NCBI GenBank assembly: GCA_946566685.1
Contig: CAMNXA010000017.1
Span: 1-61,579 of the forward strand
DNA from: an uncultured Lachnospiraceae bacterium
GTDB taxonomy: Bacteria; Bacillota; Clostridia; Lachnospirales; Lachnospiraceae
Direction of reading: 5' to 3'
Length of the DNA: 61,579 nt
A program made the position numbers and the translations under genes. This document shows positions 34,465-44,536 of the stretch, one piece after another (position 1 is the stretch's first letter; each line of letters starts with the position of its first letter). A model generated the notes under the pieces. That model did not search any database. It worked only from the letters and a program-made list of their open reading frames with translations, and had not been told where the DNA came from.

Positions 34465-35030
34465 TAGTACTGATTGATAATTACGACAGTTTTTCCTACA
34501 ATCTCTATCAGTTAATAGGAGAGATAGAACCTGACATTCGTGTCATAAGAAATGATGAAATGACGGTACAGCAGGTCAGGGAACTTGCACCGCACCATAT
34601 CATACTATCTCCGGGGCCGGGGCGATCGGAGAAGGCAGGAATTACCATGGAGGCGGCCAGGATATTGGGCAGGGAGATTCCCCTCCTGGGAGTATGTCTG
34701 GGACATCAGGCAATCTGTGCGGCGTATGGTGCCACAGTTACCTATGCAAAGGAATTGATGCACGGCAAACAGTCGGAAGTCACTTTTGACAAGACCTGTC
34801 CGCTGTTTAACGGATGTCCGGATAAGGCATATGTGGCAAGATATCATTCCCTTGCGGCGGATGAGGAGACGATACCGGCCTGTCTGCGGATTGTGGCGCG
34901 CACGGCGGACGGGGAAGTGATGGCCGTACAGCATCAGGAATATCCAATCTATGGGGTGCAGTTTCATCCGGAATCCATCATGACGCCGGACGGAAAGAAG
35001 ATGTTGGAGAACTTTATAACAACAATCTGA
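34461..35030 (+). CDS. trpG: Anthranilate synthase component II (glutamine amidotransferase)
   Basis: A 189-residue class I glutaminase that supplies ammonia to TrpE. The triad is C79 in GVCLGHQAI, H169 and E171 in VQFHPES. The oxyanion strand SPGPGRSEKAG is present. It overlaps trpE by four bases (ATGA), which implies translational coupling and equal amounts of the two subunits. In many Firmicutes such a subunit also serves PabB; no pab gene is nearby to decide this. Confidence 0.95.
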   Translation: MIVLIDNYDSFSYNLYQLIGEIEPDIRVIRNDEMTVQQVRELAPHHIILSPGPGRSEKAGITMEAARILGREIPLLGVCLGHQAICAAYGATVTYAKELMHGKQSEVTFDKTCPLFNGCPDKAYVARYHSLAADEETIPACLRIVARTADGEVMAVQHQEYPIYGVQFHPESIMTPDGKKMLENFITTI

Positions 35031-35079
35031 ATAAAAGGCAAAGAATGAATAATAGGCAAAGAAAGGAAGGACACAGACT

Positions 35080-36099
35080 ATGATCAAAGAGGCAATTGTT
35101 AAAATCGTTAACAAAGGGGATCTCACTTATGATGAGGCCTACACTGTGATGAATGAGATTATGAGCGGGGAGACATCTCCCACCCAGAATGCTGCTTTCC
35201 TGGCGGCGCTTTCCACCAAGAGCGCCAGGGCGGAGACCACCGATGAGATAGCGGGCTGTGCGGCGGCCATGCGGGATCATGCCACAAAGGTACAGACGGA
35301 TATGGAACTCTTTGAGATTGTCGGTACAGGCGGGGACAATGCCCACAGTTTTAATATTTCCACCACTTCTGCACTGGTGGCGGCGGCGGGAGGCATGAAG
35401 GTGGCCAAACACGGCAATCGTGCGGCTTCTTCCCAGTGCGGAACGGCGGATTGCCTGGAAGCTTTGGGCGTCAATATCGAACAGAGTCCTGCCCAGTGCG
35501 AGAAACTTTTACGGGAAGTGGGCATGTGTTTCTTCTTCGCACAAAAATACCATACTTCCATGAAATATGTGGGAGCCATCCGCAAGGAATTAGGATTCCG
35601 CACGGTGTTTAATATTCTGGGGCCGCTGACCAATCCCGGGAGTCCGAAGATGCAGCTTCTGGGCGTGTACGATGCGTATCTGGTGGAGCCTCTGGCACAG
35701 GTACTGATCAGTCTTGGCGTGGAGCGGGGCATGGTGGTATACGGGCAGGATAAGCTGGATGAGATATCCATGAGTGCTCCCACCACTGTCTGCGAGTTCA
35801 AGGACGGATGGTTTAAATCCTATACCATATGTCCCGAGGATTTCGGATTTGAGCGCTGTACCAGGGCGGATCTGACAGGTGGCACACCGGAAGAAAATGC
35901 AGAAATCACACGTGCTATTTTAAGGGGAGAAAAAGGACATAAAAGAAATGCAGTGCTGATGAATGCTGGCGCGGCTCTCTATATCGGAGGCAAGGCGGAG
36001 AGCATGAAGGATGGTGTGGCGCTGGCGGCGGAGTTGATTGATTCCGGGAAAGCGTTGGCAGCGTTGGAGAAATTTATTGAGGTGAGTAATCAGGGGTGA
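35080..36099 (+). CDS. trpD: Anthranilate phosphoribosyltransferase
   Basis: A 339-residue enzyme that joins anthranilate to PRPP. Motifs are [26 protein letters not shown] (PRPP binding), [21 protein letters not shown], and [19 protein letters not shown] [15 protein letters not shown]. It is a normal-length, unfused enzyme, with AAAGGAAGGA before the ATG and 49 bp after trpG. Confidence 0.96.
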   Translation: MIKEAIVKIVNKGDLTYDEAYTVMNEIMSGETSPTQNAAFLAALSTKSARAETTDEIAGCAAAMRDHATKVQTDMELFEIVGTGGDNAHSFNISTTSALVAAAGGMKVAKHGNRAASSQCGTADCLEALGVNIEQSPAQCEKLLREVGMCFFFAQKYHTSMKYVGAIRKELGFRTVFNILGPLTNPGSPKMQLLGVYDAYLVEPLAQVLISLGVERGMVVYGQDKLDEISMSAPTTVCEFKDGWFKSYTICPEDFGFERCTRADLTGGTPEENAEITRAILRGEKGHKRNAVLMNAGAALYIGGKAESMKDGVALAAELIDSGKALAALEKFIEVSNQG

Positions 36100-36185
36100 T
36101 TGGAGTATCATGGACAGGACGCGGAAGGACGTCTTTTGAAACAGAGGGACAGAAAGATAGAAGGTTTATAACAGAGAGGAACATT

Positions 36186-36968
36186 ATGAACATATTAGAG
36201 CAACTGGCGAACCATGCCGCATATCGTACCGAACAGGCAAAATCCCAGATTCCTTTAGAAGAAATAAAAGAACGCGCGCTATCAATTCCAAAAGGAGATT
36301 TTATCTTTGAAAAGGCACTCAGAAAGCCGGGCATTTCTTTTATCTGCGAATGTAAGAAGGCTTCCCCGTCCAAGGGTCTGATTGCGCCGGATTTCCCTTA
36401 TTTGCAGATTGCCCGGGAATATGAGGAAGCTGGGGCGGACTGTATCTCGGTGCTGACAGAGCCTAAGTGGTTTCTGGGCAGTGACAGATACTTGCAGGAG
36501 ATTGCAGAGACGGTAAAGATTCCCTGCCTGCGCAAGGATTTCACGGTGGATGAGTATATGATTTATGAGGCGAAAGTCCTCGGTGCATCGGCAGTGCTTT
36601 TGATCTGTGCCATCCTCGGTGAGGCTCAGATGAAAGAATATCTGACAATCTGCGAAATGCTTGGGATTTCTGCTCTGGTGGAGGCCCATGATGAGGCCGA
36701 AGTTGAGATGGCATTGTCTGCCGGGGCACGTATCATCGGGGTTAACAATCGGAATCTGAAAGACTTTACCGTGGATACAGATAACAGCCGCAGACTGCGG
36801 GCGTTGATTCCGGCGGATGTTCTGTTTGTCTCCGAGAGCGGAGTCCAGGGGCCGGCGGATGTGAAGCGGTCGGCAGAGATTGGCGTGGATGCGGTGCTGA
36901 TTGGAGAAGCGTTGATGCGGGCGGCGGATAAGAAGGAAATGCTTGCGCGGCTGCGGGCAGCAGATTAG
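36186..36968 (+). CDS. trpC: Indole-3-glycerol phosphate synthase
   Basis: A 260-residue barrel enzyme that closes the indole ring. It has FICECKKASPSKGLI, LTEPKWFLGSDRYL, PCLRKDFTVDEYMIYEA, GVNNRNLKDFTVD and VSESGVQGPADV, all family blocks with the catalytic Lys and Glu residues. The start was set at MNILEQ behind GAGAGGAACATT; the open frame 30 codons upstream overlaps the trpD end. It is separate from TrpF, as usual in Firmicutes. Confidence 0.95.
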   Translation: MNILEQLANHAAYRTEQAKSQIPLEEIKERALSIPKGDFIFEKALRKPGISFICECKKASPSKGLIAPDFPYLQIAREYEEAGADCISVLTEPKWFLGSDRYLQEIAETVKIPCLRKDFTVDEYMIYEAKVLGASAVLLICAILGEAQMKEYLTICEMLGISALVEAHDEAEVEMALSAGARIIGVNNRNLKDFTVDTDNSRRLRALIPADVLFVSESGVQGPADVKRSAEIGVDAVLIGEALMRAADKKEMLARLRAAD

Positions 36969-37032
36969 AGAAGAGATGCCTGTGACTGCGGGCAGCAGGT
37001 AAGGGAGAAATATGCGAGGAGGGCAACTGATT

Positions 37033-37641
37033 ATGACCAGAATTAAACTCTGTGGCTTGACAAGGCCCTGCGATATAGAGACTGCCAATACACTCATACC
37101 GGAATATATCGGATTTGTATTTTATAAAAATAGCAGACGTTATGTGTCTGGCAGTCAGGCAAAGGCGCTTAAAAAGATGCTTCATCCTAATATCATGGCG
37201 GTAGGCGTATTTGTGGATGAAGCTATAGAAACTATCGGTGCTTTGCTGGAAGAAGGGATAATCGATGCAGTACAGCTGCATGGCAGGGAAGATGAAGCCT
37301 ATATGAAAAGACTGCGGAAGATTACAGATAAGCCGCTTATAAAAGCCTTTCGCATCGATGGCAAAGAGGATATTGTCAAAGCGGAAGCGAGTACGGCGGA
37401 CTATGTACTGCTGGATTCCGGCGGCGGCACCGGCGCTTCCTTTGAATGGAAGCTGTTATCGCAGATGACACGGCCTTATTTTTTGGCCGGCGGGCTGAAC
37501 GCAGAGATCGTGCGGGAGGTGGTGGACAGATGGCATCCCTATGCGGTGGACGTCAGTTCCGGCATCGAAGCAGATGGATATAAGGATGCAGATAAGATGC
37601 GGGAATTTGTAAAGGCGGTGAGAAATCACGCTAAGTGTTGA
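37033..37641 (+). CDS. trpF: Phosphoribosylanthranilate isomerase
   Basis: A 202-residue barrel enzyme performing the Amadori rearrangement of PRA. It shows IKLCGLTRPCD with the catalytic Cys near the N terminus, GFVFYKNSRRYVS, VGVFVDEA, VQLHGREDEAY, LLDSGGGTGASFEW and FLAGGLNAENV-like FLAGGLNAEIV. GGAGGG lies 10 bases before the chosen ATG. A 71-bp gap to trpB holds no obvious signal. Confidence 0.93.
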   Translation: MTRIKLCGLTRPCDIETANTLIPEYIGFVFYKNSRRYVSGSQAKALKKMLHPNIMAVGVFVDEAIETIGALLEEGIIDAVQLHGREDEAYMKRLRKITDKPLIKAFRIDGKEDIVKAEASTADYVLLDSGGGTGASFEWKLLSQMTRPYFLAGGLNAEIVREVVDRWHPYAVDVSSGIEADGYKDADKMREFVKAVRNHAKC

Positions 37642-37712
37642 TCGTTTTCGTCTGAAGAATTGAAGTAGAAGAAAGTAAGATGGTGACTGTAATTAAATAA
37701 GGAGAAATCATT

Positions 37713-38903
37713 ATGACAAATCAAAATGGACGTTTCGGAGTCCACGGGGGACAATATATCCCGGAAACTCTGATGAACGCAGTGATCGAATTAGAAGAGG
37801 CTTACAATCATTATAAGGAAGATGCGCAGTTTAACCGGGAATTGACGGACTTGTTTAATGACTATGCGGGCAGGCCTTCCAGATTATATTATGCGCGGAA
37901 GATGAGTGAGGATCTGGGCGGAGCGAAGATTTACTTAAAGAGAGAGGATTTGAACCATACCGGTTCCCATAAGATTAATAATGTATTGGGGCAGGCTCTT
38001 TTGGCGAAGAAGATGGGCAAGACCAGACTGATTGCGGAGACCGGCGCCGGACAGCACGGGGTGGCTACGGCCACGGCGGCGGCTCTGATGGGCATGGAGT
38101 GTGTGGTTTTTATGGGGGAGGAGGATACCATCCGGCAGGCGCTCAATGTCTATCGTATGCGTCTTCTGGGGGCGGAGGTGGTTCCGGTGAAGACAGGAAC
38201 AGGCACCTTGAAGGATGCGGTGTCGGAAACCATGAGGGAGTGGACGTCACGGATTGCTGATACCCATTATTGCCTGGGTTCTGTGATGGGGCCTCATCCT
38301 TTTCCCACGATCGTCCGGGATTTTCAGGCGGTCATTTCCAGGGAGATGAAGGCACAGCTTATGGAGAAAGAGGGGCGGCTGCCGGATGCGGTGATTGCCT
38401 GTGTGGGCGGCGGCTCCAATGCCATGGGCAGTTTCTATCATTTTATAGAGGAGGAAAATGTCAGGCTGATCGGCTGTGAGGCTGCCGGGAGAGGGATAGA
38501 CACCTTCGAGACGGCGGCTACCATCAGCACGGGACGGCTGGGGATTTTCCATGGGATGAAGTCGTATTTCTGTCAGGATGCATACGGACAGATCGCACCG
38601 GTCTATTCGATTTCGGCGGGCCTTGATTATCCGGGGATTGGGCCGGAGCATGCCTATCTGCATGATACCGGCAGGGCAGAGTATGTGCCCGTCACGGACG
38701 AGGAGGCTGTGGAGGCTTTTGAGTATCTGTCACGGACGGAGGGGATCATTCCGGCAATCGAGTCGGCTCATGCCATAGCATATGCCACAAAGATTGCACC
38801 TGTTATGGAAAAGGAGCAGATTATTGTCATCACCATATCGGGCAGAGGAGATAAAGATTGTGCCGCAATTGCGCGTTACAGAGGGGAGGATATTCATGAC
38901 TAG
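37713..38903 (+). CDS. trpB: Tryptophan synthase beta chain
   Basis: A 396-residue PLP enzyme that condenses indole with serine. Features are [16 protein letters not shown], the PLP Lys K87 in [44 protein letters not shown] and VGGGSNAMG. It belongs to the standard TrpB1 class that pairs with TrpA. Its last 8 bases overlap the start of trpA, so the two partners are coupled. Confidence 0.96.
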   Translation: MTNQNGRFGVHGGQYIPETLMNAVIELEEAYNHYKEDAQFNRELTDLFNDYAGRPSRLYYARKMSEDLGGAKIYLKREDLNHTGSHKINNVLGQALLAKKMGKTRLIAETGAGQHGVATATAAALMGMECVVFMGEEDTIRQALNVYRMRLLGAEVVPVKTGTGTLKDAVSETMREWTSRIADTHYCLGSVMGPHPFPTIVRDFQAVISREMKAQLMEKEGRLPDAVIACVGGGSNAMGSFYHFIEEENVRLIGCEAAGRGIDTFETAATISTGRLGIFHGMKSYFCQDAYGQIAPVYSISAGLDYPGIGPEHAYLHDTGRAEYVPVTDEEAVEAFEYLSRTEGIIPAIESAHAIAYATKIAPVMEKEQIIVITISGRGDKDCAAIARYRGEDIHD

Positions 38904-39675
38904 GATACAAAGGGCTTTTGACAATCAAAAGGCATTCATTGCTTTTATTACCTGCGGCGATCCGGATTTGCAGACCACAGCCGCCTGTGTGCGGGCAGCC
39001 GTGGAGGGAGGAGCGGATTTGATCGAACTTGGGATTCCTTTTTCAGACCCTACCGCTGAAGGCCCTGTGATTCAGGGGGCGAACCTGCGGGCACTGACAG
39101 GCGGTGTGACAACCGATCAGATTTTTGATCTGGTAAGGAATCTGCGGCGGGATGTGGAGGTGCCGATGGTATTCATGACCTACGCCAATGTGGTGTTTTC
39201 CTACGGGGCGGAGCGTTTTATTGCGACTTGTAAGGAGATTGGAATGGATGGTATTATCCTGCCGGATCTGCCTTATGAGGAAAAGGAAGAGTTCCTGCCG
39301 CTTTGTCATACTTATGGGGTGGACTTGATCTCTCTGGTAGCGCCTACCTCTGAAAAACGGATTGCCATGATTGCCAGGGAAGCGGAGGGGTTTCTCTATA
39401 TCGTTTCCAGCCTGGGCGTGACTGGCACCCGGAGTGAGATTAAGACGGACTTAGAGTCGATTGTGGAGGTGGTCAGGCAGAATACGGATATTCCATGTGC
39501 TATCGGATTCGGTATTTCCACGCCGGAGCAGGCGGCAAAAATGGCCGGCATAGCGGACGGCGCCATAGTAGGTTCGGCGATCGTGAAGTTGATTGAGAAG
39601 TACGGAAAAGAGGCGCCTGCGTATGTGAAGGCATATGTGAAGAGTATGAAAGATGCGATAACGGATGTTACGTGA
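38896..39675 (+). CDS. trpA: Tryptophan synthase alpha chain
   Basis: A 259-residue barrel that cleaves indole-3-glycerol phosphate to indole. It has [26 protein letters not shown] with catalytic E44, and [15 protein letters not shown]. The second acid of the active site, Asp60 in the enteric enzyme, is Glu (E55) here, a substitution I believe also occurs in other Firmicutes. The start lies inside the end of trpB behind GGGGAGGATATTC. It ends the trp operon; no strong terminator follows, only a 6-bp AAAAGT/ACTTTT stem before six T at about 39738-39763. Confidence 0.95.
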   Translation: MTRIQRAFDNQKAFIAFITCGDPDLQTTAACVRAAVEGGADLIELGIPFSDPTAEGPVIQGANLRALTGGVTTDQIFDLVRNLRRDVEVPMVFMTYANVVFSYGAERFIATCKEIGMDGIILPDLPYEEKEEFLPLCHTYGVDLISLVAPTSEKRIAMIAREAEGFLYIVSSLGVTGTRSEIKTDLESIVEVVRQNTDIPCAIGFGISTPEQAAKMAGIADGAIVGSAIVKLIEKYGKEAPAYVKAYVKSMKDAITDVT

Positions 39676-39787
39676 AATGTTTACTAACAGAGAGATTCTG
39701 TAATCCGCACTGGAACAGTGTTGCCTTTTACCAACGTGTGAAAAGTAGCGGAACACTTTTTTGTAGATAAATCCCTCAATAATCTTC

Positions 39788-39817
39788 TTGTGACTCCTTG
39801 ACCATATGAGATATACT
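39788..39817 (+). promoter_or_regulatory. Promoter of the xyloside locus
   Basis: TTGTGA (39788-39793), 18-bp spacer, TATACT (39812-39817), about 117 bp before the GH120 start codon. Confidence 0.5.
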
Positions 39818-39933
39818 GTAGGAAATCGATAGCAGGTACATAGAGATGGAATCAGTATGTGGTTCGTCAGGAAAATGTGCCATGGGACAATGAAGCGTAA
39901 GCGATGAAAAGCGGCGCAGAAATGGAGAGAACG

Positions 39934-41877
39934 ATGAAGAGAGAATATCATGTAGCTGTCACGGGATGTGACAGGAACGAAGGAAGCGAAAAAGCGCCTT
40001 TCCGGACAATATCCAGGGCGGCGGCTCTTGCCATGCCGGGCGATACGGTGATTGTACATGGCGGAGAGTACCGCGAGTGGGTGAAACCGGAGAACGGCGG
40101 CAGCAGCGAGTTTGAGCGTATTGTATATCGAGCCGCAGAGGGCGAGAAAGTAGTCATTAAAGGCTCGGAGAAGATCACAGGCTGGGAGAATGTGGAAGGC
40201 ACAGTCTGGAAAGTGGTCTTACCAAACAGTATGTTTGGGGATTATAACCCGTATAAAGAGATTCTGGGCGGGGACTGGTTCGTGGCGCCGGAAGGCGATC
40301 TGCTCCATCCGGGTGAGGTTTATCTGAATGGAAGATCATTTTATGAGGCAGAGACCCTGGAAGATGTGAAGCATCCGGTGATGCGCACAGAGGGCGTTAA
40401 TCCACCCTGGACGAACCATGCGGAGCCATTGCTTCATCCGGAGGATTCCGTGTATCAGTGGTGCTGTGAGACGGATGAAGAGTCTACCACAATCTATGCC
40501 AATTTTCAGGGAGCGGATCCGAATCAGGAACTGGTGGAGATCAATGTGCGCAAGTGCTGTTTCTATCCCGTCAAGACAGGCAGGAACTATATTACGGTTT
40601 CCGGGTTTGAGATGGCGCAGGCGGCCTGTCCCTGGACGCCGCCAACGGCAGACCAGCCGGGACTTCTGGGCGTCAACTGGAGCAAGGGCTGGATTATTGA
40701 GAACAACATTATCCATGACGCCAAGTGCAGCGGTATCAGTATCGGCAAGGAGGAGTCCACAGGACATAATCTCTGCACGAGGACACACAGGAAGCCGGGG
40801 TATCAGTACCAGATGGAAGCTGTGTTCAGGGCCCGTCATATTGGTTGGAGCAAGGAGACCATCGGATCCCATATTATCAGGAACAATGTGATCTATGACT
40901 GCGGACAGAACGGTATCGTAGGGCATATGGGGTGTGTGTTCAGTCAGATTTACGGGAATCATATCTATAATATTGCGGTGAAGCATGAGTTTTTCGGATA
41001 TGAGATTGCGGGTATCAAACTGCACGCGGCCATCGATGTGCAGATTCACCACAATAATATCCACAACAGTACGCTGGGGACATGGCTGGACTGGCAGGCC
41101 CAGGGCGCCCGTGTGAGCAGTAACCTGTATTACAACAATGACAGGGATCTGATGATCGAGGTGACCCACGGCCCTTATGTTGTGGATCATAATATCTTTG
41201 CCTCAGATTATAACTTTGATAACATTGCCCAGGGCGGCGCTTATGTTCATAACCTTTGCTGTGGCACGATGCGGCGGGAGCCGGTGCCCGACAGATCCAC
41301 GCCTTATCATTATCCGCATACCACGGAAGTTGCGGGCAGTACGGTGGTGTATGGAGGCGATGACAGGCTGTACCGGAATATTTTCTTAGGGGGCGCCCAG
41401 ACTTACACGGAGCAGTCCACCTACGGAACAGAAGGGTATCAGGGCAGTACGGTATCCCTGGAAGAATATATCGATGAGGTACTGGCACAGGGAAATGGCG
41501 ACCTGGAGATGTATCTGCTGGTAAAACAGCCGGTGTACATCAACCAGAACTGCTATCTCAAGGGCGCGAAGAACTTTGAGCGGGAAGAGGAGTACCAGAT
41601 GGCGGCGGATGACCCGCAGGTACAGATTCTGCAAGAGGAGGACGGCACCTGGTTGCAGATGATGGTGTCGGAGGCCATGTTAAAAGAATGGGACGAAGTA
41701 CTTCACTCCGCAGATTTGGGGATGACCCGTATCACCGAGGGTGCGTATGAGACGCCGCTTGGGGAGGAGATTGTATTTGATACGGACTATCTGGGCAAGA
41801 AATGGAATGGGCATGTGCTGGCAGGGCCTTTGGCAGGGCTGACCCAGGGCGTGAATCGGATAAAAGTGTGGGGTTGA
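39934..41877 (+). CDS. Beta-xylosidase, GH120 family, intracellular
   Basis: A 647-residue right-handed beta-helix protein. The sequence follows the known GH120 beta-xylosidase of Thermoanaerobacterium closely as I recall it: EYHVAVTGCD, GDTVIVHGGEYREWVKP, ATTPWTPPTADQPG-like CPWTPPTADQPGLLG and NWSKGWIIENNIIHDAKCS. With a constant offset of four, its reported D382, E405 and E353 fall on D386 (WLDWQAQG), E409 (MIEVTHGP) and E357 here. No signal peptide, so it should act on imported xylo-oligosaccharides. The start is the Met behind GGAG; Met residues 10 and 4 codons upstream are less likely. Confidence 0.85.
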   Translation: MKREYHVAVTGCDRNEGSEKAPFRTISRAAALAMPGDTVIVHGGEYREWVKPENGGSSEFERIVYRAAEGEKVVIKGSEKITGWENVEGTVWKVVLPNSMFGDYNPYKEILGGDWFVAPEGDLLHPGEVYLNGRSFYEAETLEDVKHPVMRTEGVNPPWTNHAEPLLHPEDSVYQWCCETDEESTTIYANFQGADPNQELVEINVRKCCFYPVKTGRNYITVSGFEMAQAACPWTPPTADQPGLLGVNWSKGWIIENNIIHDAKCSGISIGKEESTGHNLCTRTHRKPGYQYQMEAVFRARHIGWSKETIGSHIIRNNVIYDCGQNGIVGHMGCVFSQIYGNHIYNIAVKHEFFGYEIAGIKLHAAIDVQIHHNNIHNSTLGTWLDWQAQGARVSSNLYYNNDRDLMIEVTHGPYVVDHNIFASDYNFDNIAQGGAYVHNLCCGTMRREPVPDRSTPYHYPHTTEVAGSTVVYGGDDRLYRNIFLGGAQTYTEQSTYGTEGYQGSTVSLEEYIDEVLAQGNGDLEMYLLVKQPVYINQNCYLKGAKNFEREEEYQMAADDPQVQILQEEDGTWLQMMVSEAMLKEWDEVLHSADLGMTRITEGAYETPLGEEIVFDTDYLGKKWNGHVLAGPLAGLTQGVNRIKVWG

Positions 41878-41964
41878 TTCATAAAACCACAGACAGGAAG
41901 CAGGAGATGCGAATAGACGGATTTCCTGCTCCTTTTTATGTGATAGGAAAGTTCTGCCGCTAAT

Positions 41965-42008
41965 CCGAGGCCGCGAAGCGGATCTCGTAATCGAACTCTG
42001 CTCGATTC
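41965..42008. repeat. Palindromic repeat element F
   Basis: CCGAGGCCGC-GAA-GCGGATCTCG is hairpin 2 of the family and is followed by AATCGA-N7-TCGATT in the place of hairpin 1. It has the same orientation as element B. It lies in the 261-bp gap between the GH120 gene and the ABC operon; that gap also holds the promoter listed next. Confidence 0.65.
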
Positions 42009-42049
42009 AGGTAAGATTTTTATAGAATCGTGACAGATTATTAAATGGA

Positions 42050-42077
42050 TTGGGAAAAGGTGGTTTGTTATCATAAT
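42050..42077 (+). promoter_or_regulatory. Possible promoter of the second ABC operon
   Basis: TTGGGA (42050-42055), 16-bp spacer, CATAAT (42072-42077), 62 bp before the binding-protein start codon. Both boxes have mismatches. Confidence 0.4.
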
Positions 42078-42138
42078 CATATGAAGTGCAGAGACTCTTA
42101 CAGAATGGAGAGCAACGATAAGAAAGGGAGAGAAAAGT

Positions 42139-43533
42139 ATGAAAAAAAGAATGAAATCTTTTATGGCATTAGGGTTGTCAGTCTGCATGTGTCTTTCCAT
42201 GGCAGGATGCGGTGGAAGCGGTGAGTCGGCGTCCGGTTCGGCTCCGGCGGATACGGGTGCGGAAGCCGATGGAGGCAGCGCAGCACAGGCAACGGACAGC
42301 AGTGCGGATTCCGGAGATAAGGTCATTACTTTCTGGAATGTAGGAACTGAGGGGGCGGATAAGGAGACTTATGAGATGGCAATCCGCCAGTTTGAGGAGA
42401 AATCCCAGAGCGGCTACACCATCGAGAATATCCCCACCCAGAATGACAAGTACAAGGAGAAACTGGTAATTGCCATGAGTTCGGGCGAATGTCCTGATAT
42501 GTATACCACATGGTCTGGCGGCCCGATGAATGAATATATTGATTCTGGATATGCGCAGCCTCTGGATGATCTGTATGAAAAATATGGTTTGAAAGACCGA
42601 TTCATGGAGGGTGCAATCGAACAGGCAAGCTATAATGGCAAGATTTATGCAATCCCGGTCAAAAACATTTCCATCGCAGGTATTTACTATAATAAAGACC
42701 TCTTTGCAAAGTGCGGTGTGAGTGTACCTACGACAGTGTCCGAACTGGAAGCGGCATGTGATACTTTCCTGGCAAATGGCATTATCCCATTTACACTGGC
42801 TAACGGCCCGAAGTGGACAGGTTCCATGTATTTCCAGTGCCTGGCGGCCAGAAAGGGCGGTCTGGAGCCGTTCCAGAAGGCATCTGCAGGAGATGGCACT
42901 TTTGAAGATGAATGTTTCGTATACGCAGGCGAGAAGATTCAGGAATGGGTCAACAAGGGTTATTTTCCGGAAGGGTTCAACTCTATGAGCGAGGATGACG
43001 GTCAGGCGAAGTCCTTCTTCTATACGGAGGAAGCGGCTATGTATCTGACAGGTTCCTGGAATACGGCAGCCTTTAAGACAGACAGCGAGGACGCGGGCAG
43101 TGACTTCTACAGCAAGGTTGACTGGTTCTCCTTCCCGGCAGTGGACGGATCCAGTGCAGATGCATCTATTCTCTGCGGTACCATGGGAGACCAGTTTGTA
43201 TCCTTCAACTGCACAGGGGATAAGCTGGAGGCAGCTTTCGAGTTTGCAACCTGTCTTTCCAGTGACGAGACCATCGAGTACATGGTAGGTGCAAGTCTGA
43301 TCCCGCCGGTAAAAGGGGTTGACGAACTGATCACGGATCCTGTTTCCAAGTCTATCATTGATGCGGCTAATAAGGCGTCCGCGGTACAGCTGTGGTATGA
43401 CCAGTATCTGAATCCGACAGTAGCTAACGCGCATCTGGACGGTAATCAGGAAGTGTTTGGTCTGACAATGACCCCACAGGATGCGAATCAGAAGATGCAG
43501 CAGGCACAGACAGAATATCTCTCCGGCAAGTAA
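42139..43533 (+). CDS. ABC sugar transporter, substrate-binding lipoprotein
   Basis: A 464-residue extracellular solute-binding protein (family 1). The lipoprotein signal ends at SMAGC (C24), then a Gly/Ser/Ala linker to about residue 55. The binding domain starts KVITFWNVGTEGADKETYE and has MYTTWSGGPMNEYIDSG, IYAIPVKNISIAGIYYNKDLF and MYLTGSWNTAAFK. The GH120 gene upstream and the YesMN pair downstream suggest a xylo-oligosaccharide or other plant-glycan ligand. No ATPase gene is linked. Confidence 0.9.
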   Translation: MKKRMKSFMALGLSVCMCLSMAGCGGSGESASGSAPADTGAEADGGSAAQATDSSADSGDKVITFWNVGTEGADKETYEMAIRQFEEKSQSGYTIENIPTQNDKYKEKLVIAMSSGECPDMYTTWSGGPMNEYIDSGYAQPLDDLYEKYGLKDRFMEGAIEQASYNGKIYAIPVKNISIAGIYYNKDLFAKCGVSVPTTVSELEAACDTFLANGIIPFTLANGPKWTGSMYFQCLAARKGGLEPFQKASAGDGTFEDECFVYAGEKIQEWVNKGYFPEGFNSMSEDDGQAKSFFYTEEAAMYLTGSWNTAAFKTDSEDAGSDFYSKVDWFSFPAVDGSSADASILCGTMGDQFVSFNCTGDKLEAAFEFATCLSSDETIEYMVGASLIPPVKGVDELITDPVSKSIIDAANKASAVQLWYDQYLNPTVANAHLDGNQEVFGLTMTPQDANQKMQQAQTEYLSGK

Positions 43534-43552
43534 GAACGGACGGAGCATCATG

Positions 43553-43580
43553 AGAGGGGGAGACTTCCCCCTCTTTGTTT
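43553..43580 (+). terminator. Intercistronic hairpin after the binding-protein gene
   Basis: A perfect 9-bp stem (AGAGGGGGA, loop GACT, TCCCCCTCT) with TTGTTT after it, 20 bp past the stop codon. Likely a partial terminator or 3' stabiliser that sets binding protein above permeases, as at 9260-9287. Confidence 0.7.
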
Positions 43581-43618
43581 ACCACGGTGTGGTAAGTTTG
43601 GAAAGGGGTATGGTAAAT

Positions 43619-44524
43619 ATGAAAGAACAGACAAATTCGCTGGGAAAGCGCAGGCAGAGAAGTACGAACATTGCGGCTTTTGTCTTCCTGATTCCGGTTG
43701 TCTTGATTTTAAGTGTCTTTATTTTTTATCCGATCGTGGATTCCTTTATCATCAGTACATACAGATGGAACGGCATTGCAGCCGAGAAAACCTTTGTGGG
43801 TGCTTCCAACTGGGTGAAACTGGCCAGTGACAGAGATTTCTGGTTTGCATTTCGCAACAATATCATCATTATGGTCATGTCCATCATCATCCAGATACCA
43901 ATCGGACTGGCGGAAGCTACTTTTATCGAGTTTGCAGGCAAAAAGTCTACCGTGTGCAAGGTGTTATGGTTCATTCCCATGCTTATGTCCTCAGTGGCAA
44001 TCGGTTTTCTCTTTAACTATGCGCTTGCGGCCAACGGCGGTATGATCAGTGCGGTTTCCCAGCTTTTTGGCGGTGGCAATATAGACCTGCTTGGTAATAA
44101 GAATACGGCCCTTATGACGGTAATTTTTGTAATCGCATGGCAGTTTATCCCTTTTTATATGGTATACTGTATGGCGGCGTACACAAATGTATCGGAGGAT
44201 GTGTATGAGGCGTCCCTGATTGACGGGGCGACCAAGGGACAGTATTTCCGGCAGATTGCCCTGCCTCTTCTGATGCCCTCCATCAAGAGCGCTGCGATTC
44301 TTTCCATGGTAGGTTCTTTAAAATATTTTGATCTGATCTATGTCATGACAGGCGGTGGGCCTGGAACGGCTACGGAGTTGATGGCAACCTATATGTACAA
44401 GAATGCCTTTGCGCAGTTTAATATGGGTTACGGGTCCGCAGTTGCAGTGGGGATGTTTATATTGATTACGCTCCTCTCTCTGGTGACGATGCGCGCGATT
44501 AATGGCAGGAAAGAGGTAGAATAG
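43619..44524 (+). CDS. ABC sugar transporter permease 1 (CUT1)
   Basis: A 301-residue inner-membrane permease. First membrane segment about residues 22-42 (FVFLIPVVLILSVFIFYPIVDS), then RWNGIAAEKTFVGASNW, and the docking loop VSEDVYEASLIDGATKGQYFRQI near residue 195. The start was chosen at MKEQTN with GGAAAGGGG 10 bases upstream; a Met three codons earlier is too close to that site. It ends 12 bases before the partner permease. Confidence 0.9.
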   Translation: MKEQTNSLGKRRQRSTNIAAFVFLIPVVLILSVFIFYPIVDSFIISTYRWNGIAAEKTFVGASNWVKLASDRDFWFAFRNNIIIMVMSIIIQIPIGLAEATFIEFAGKKSTVCKVLWFIPMLMSSVAIGFLFNYALAANGGMISAVSQLFGGGNIDLLGNKNTALMTVIFVIAWQFIPFYMVYCMAAYTNVSEDVYEASLIDGATKGQYFRQIALPLLMPSIKSAAILSMVGSLKYFDLIYVMTGGGPGTATELMATYMYKNAFAQFNMGYGSAVAVGMFILITLLSLVTMRAINGRKEVE

Positions 44525-44536
44525 GAGGGCATGCAG

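Noticed and set aside
42178..43551. 457-codon open frame on the minus strand opposite the binding-protein gene
   Set aside because: It is fully antisense to a clear lipoprotein gene, has no family motif and a Cys/His/Arg-rich composition typical of mirrored frames.
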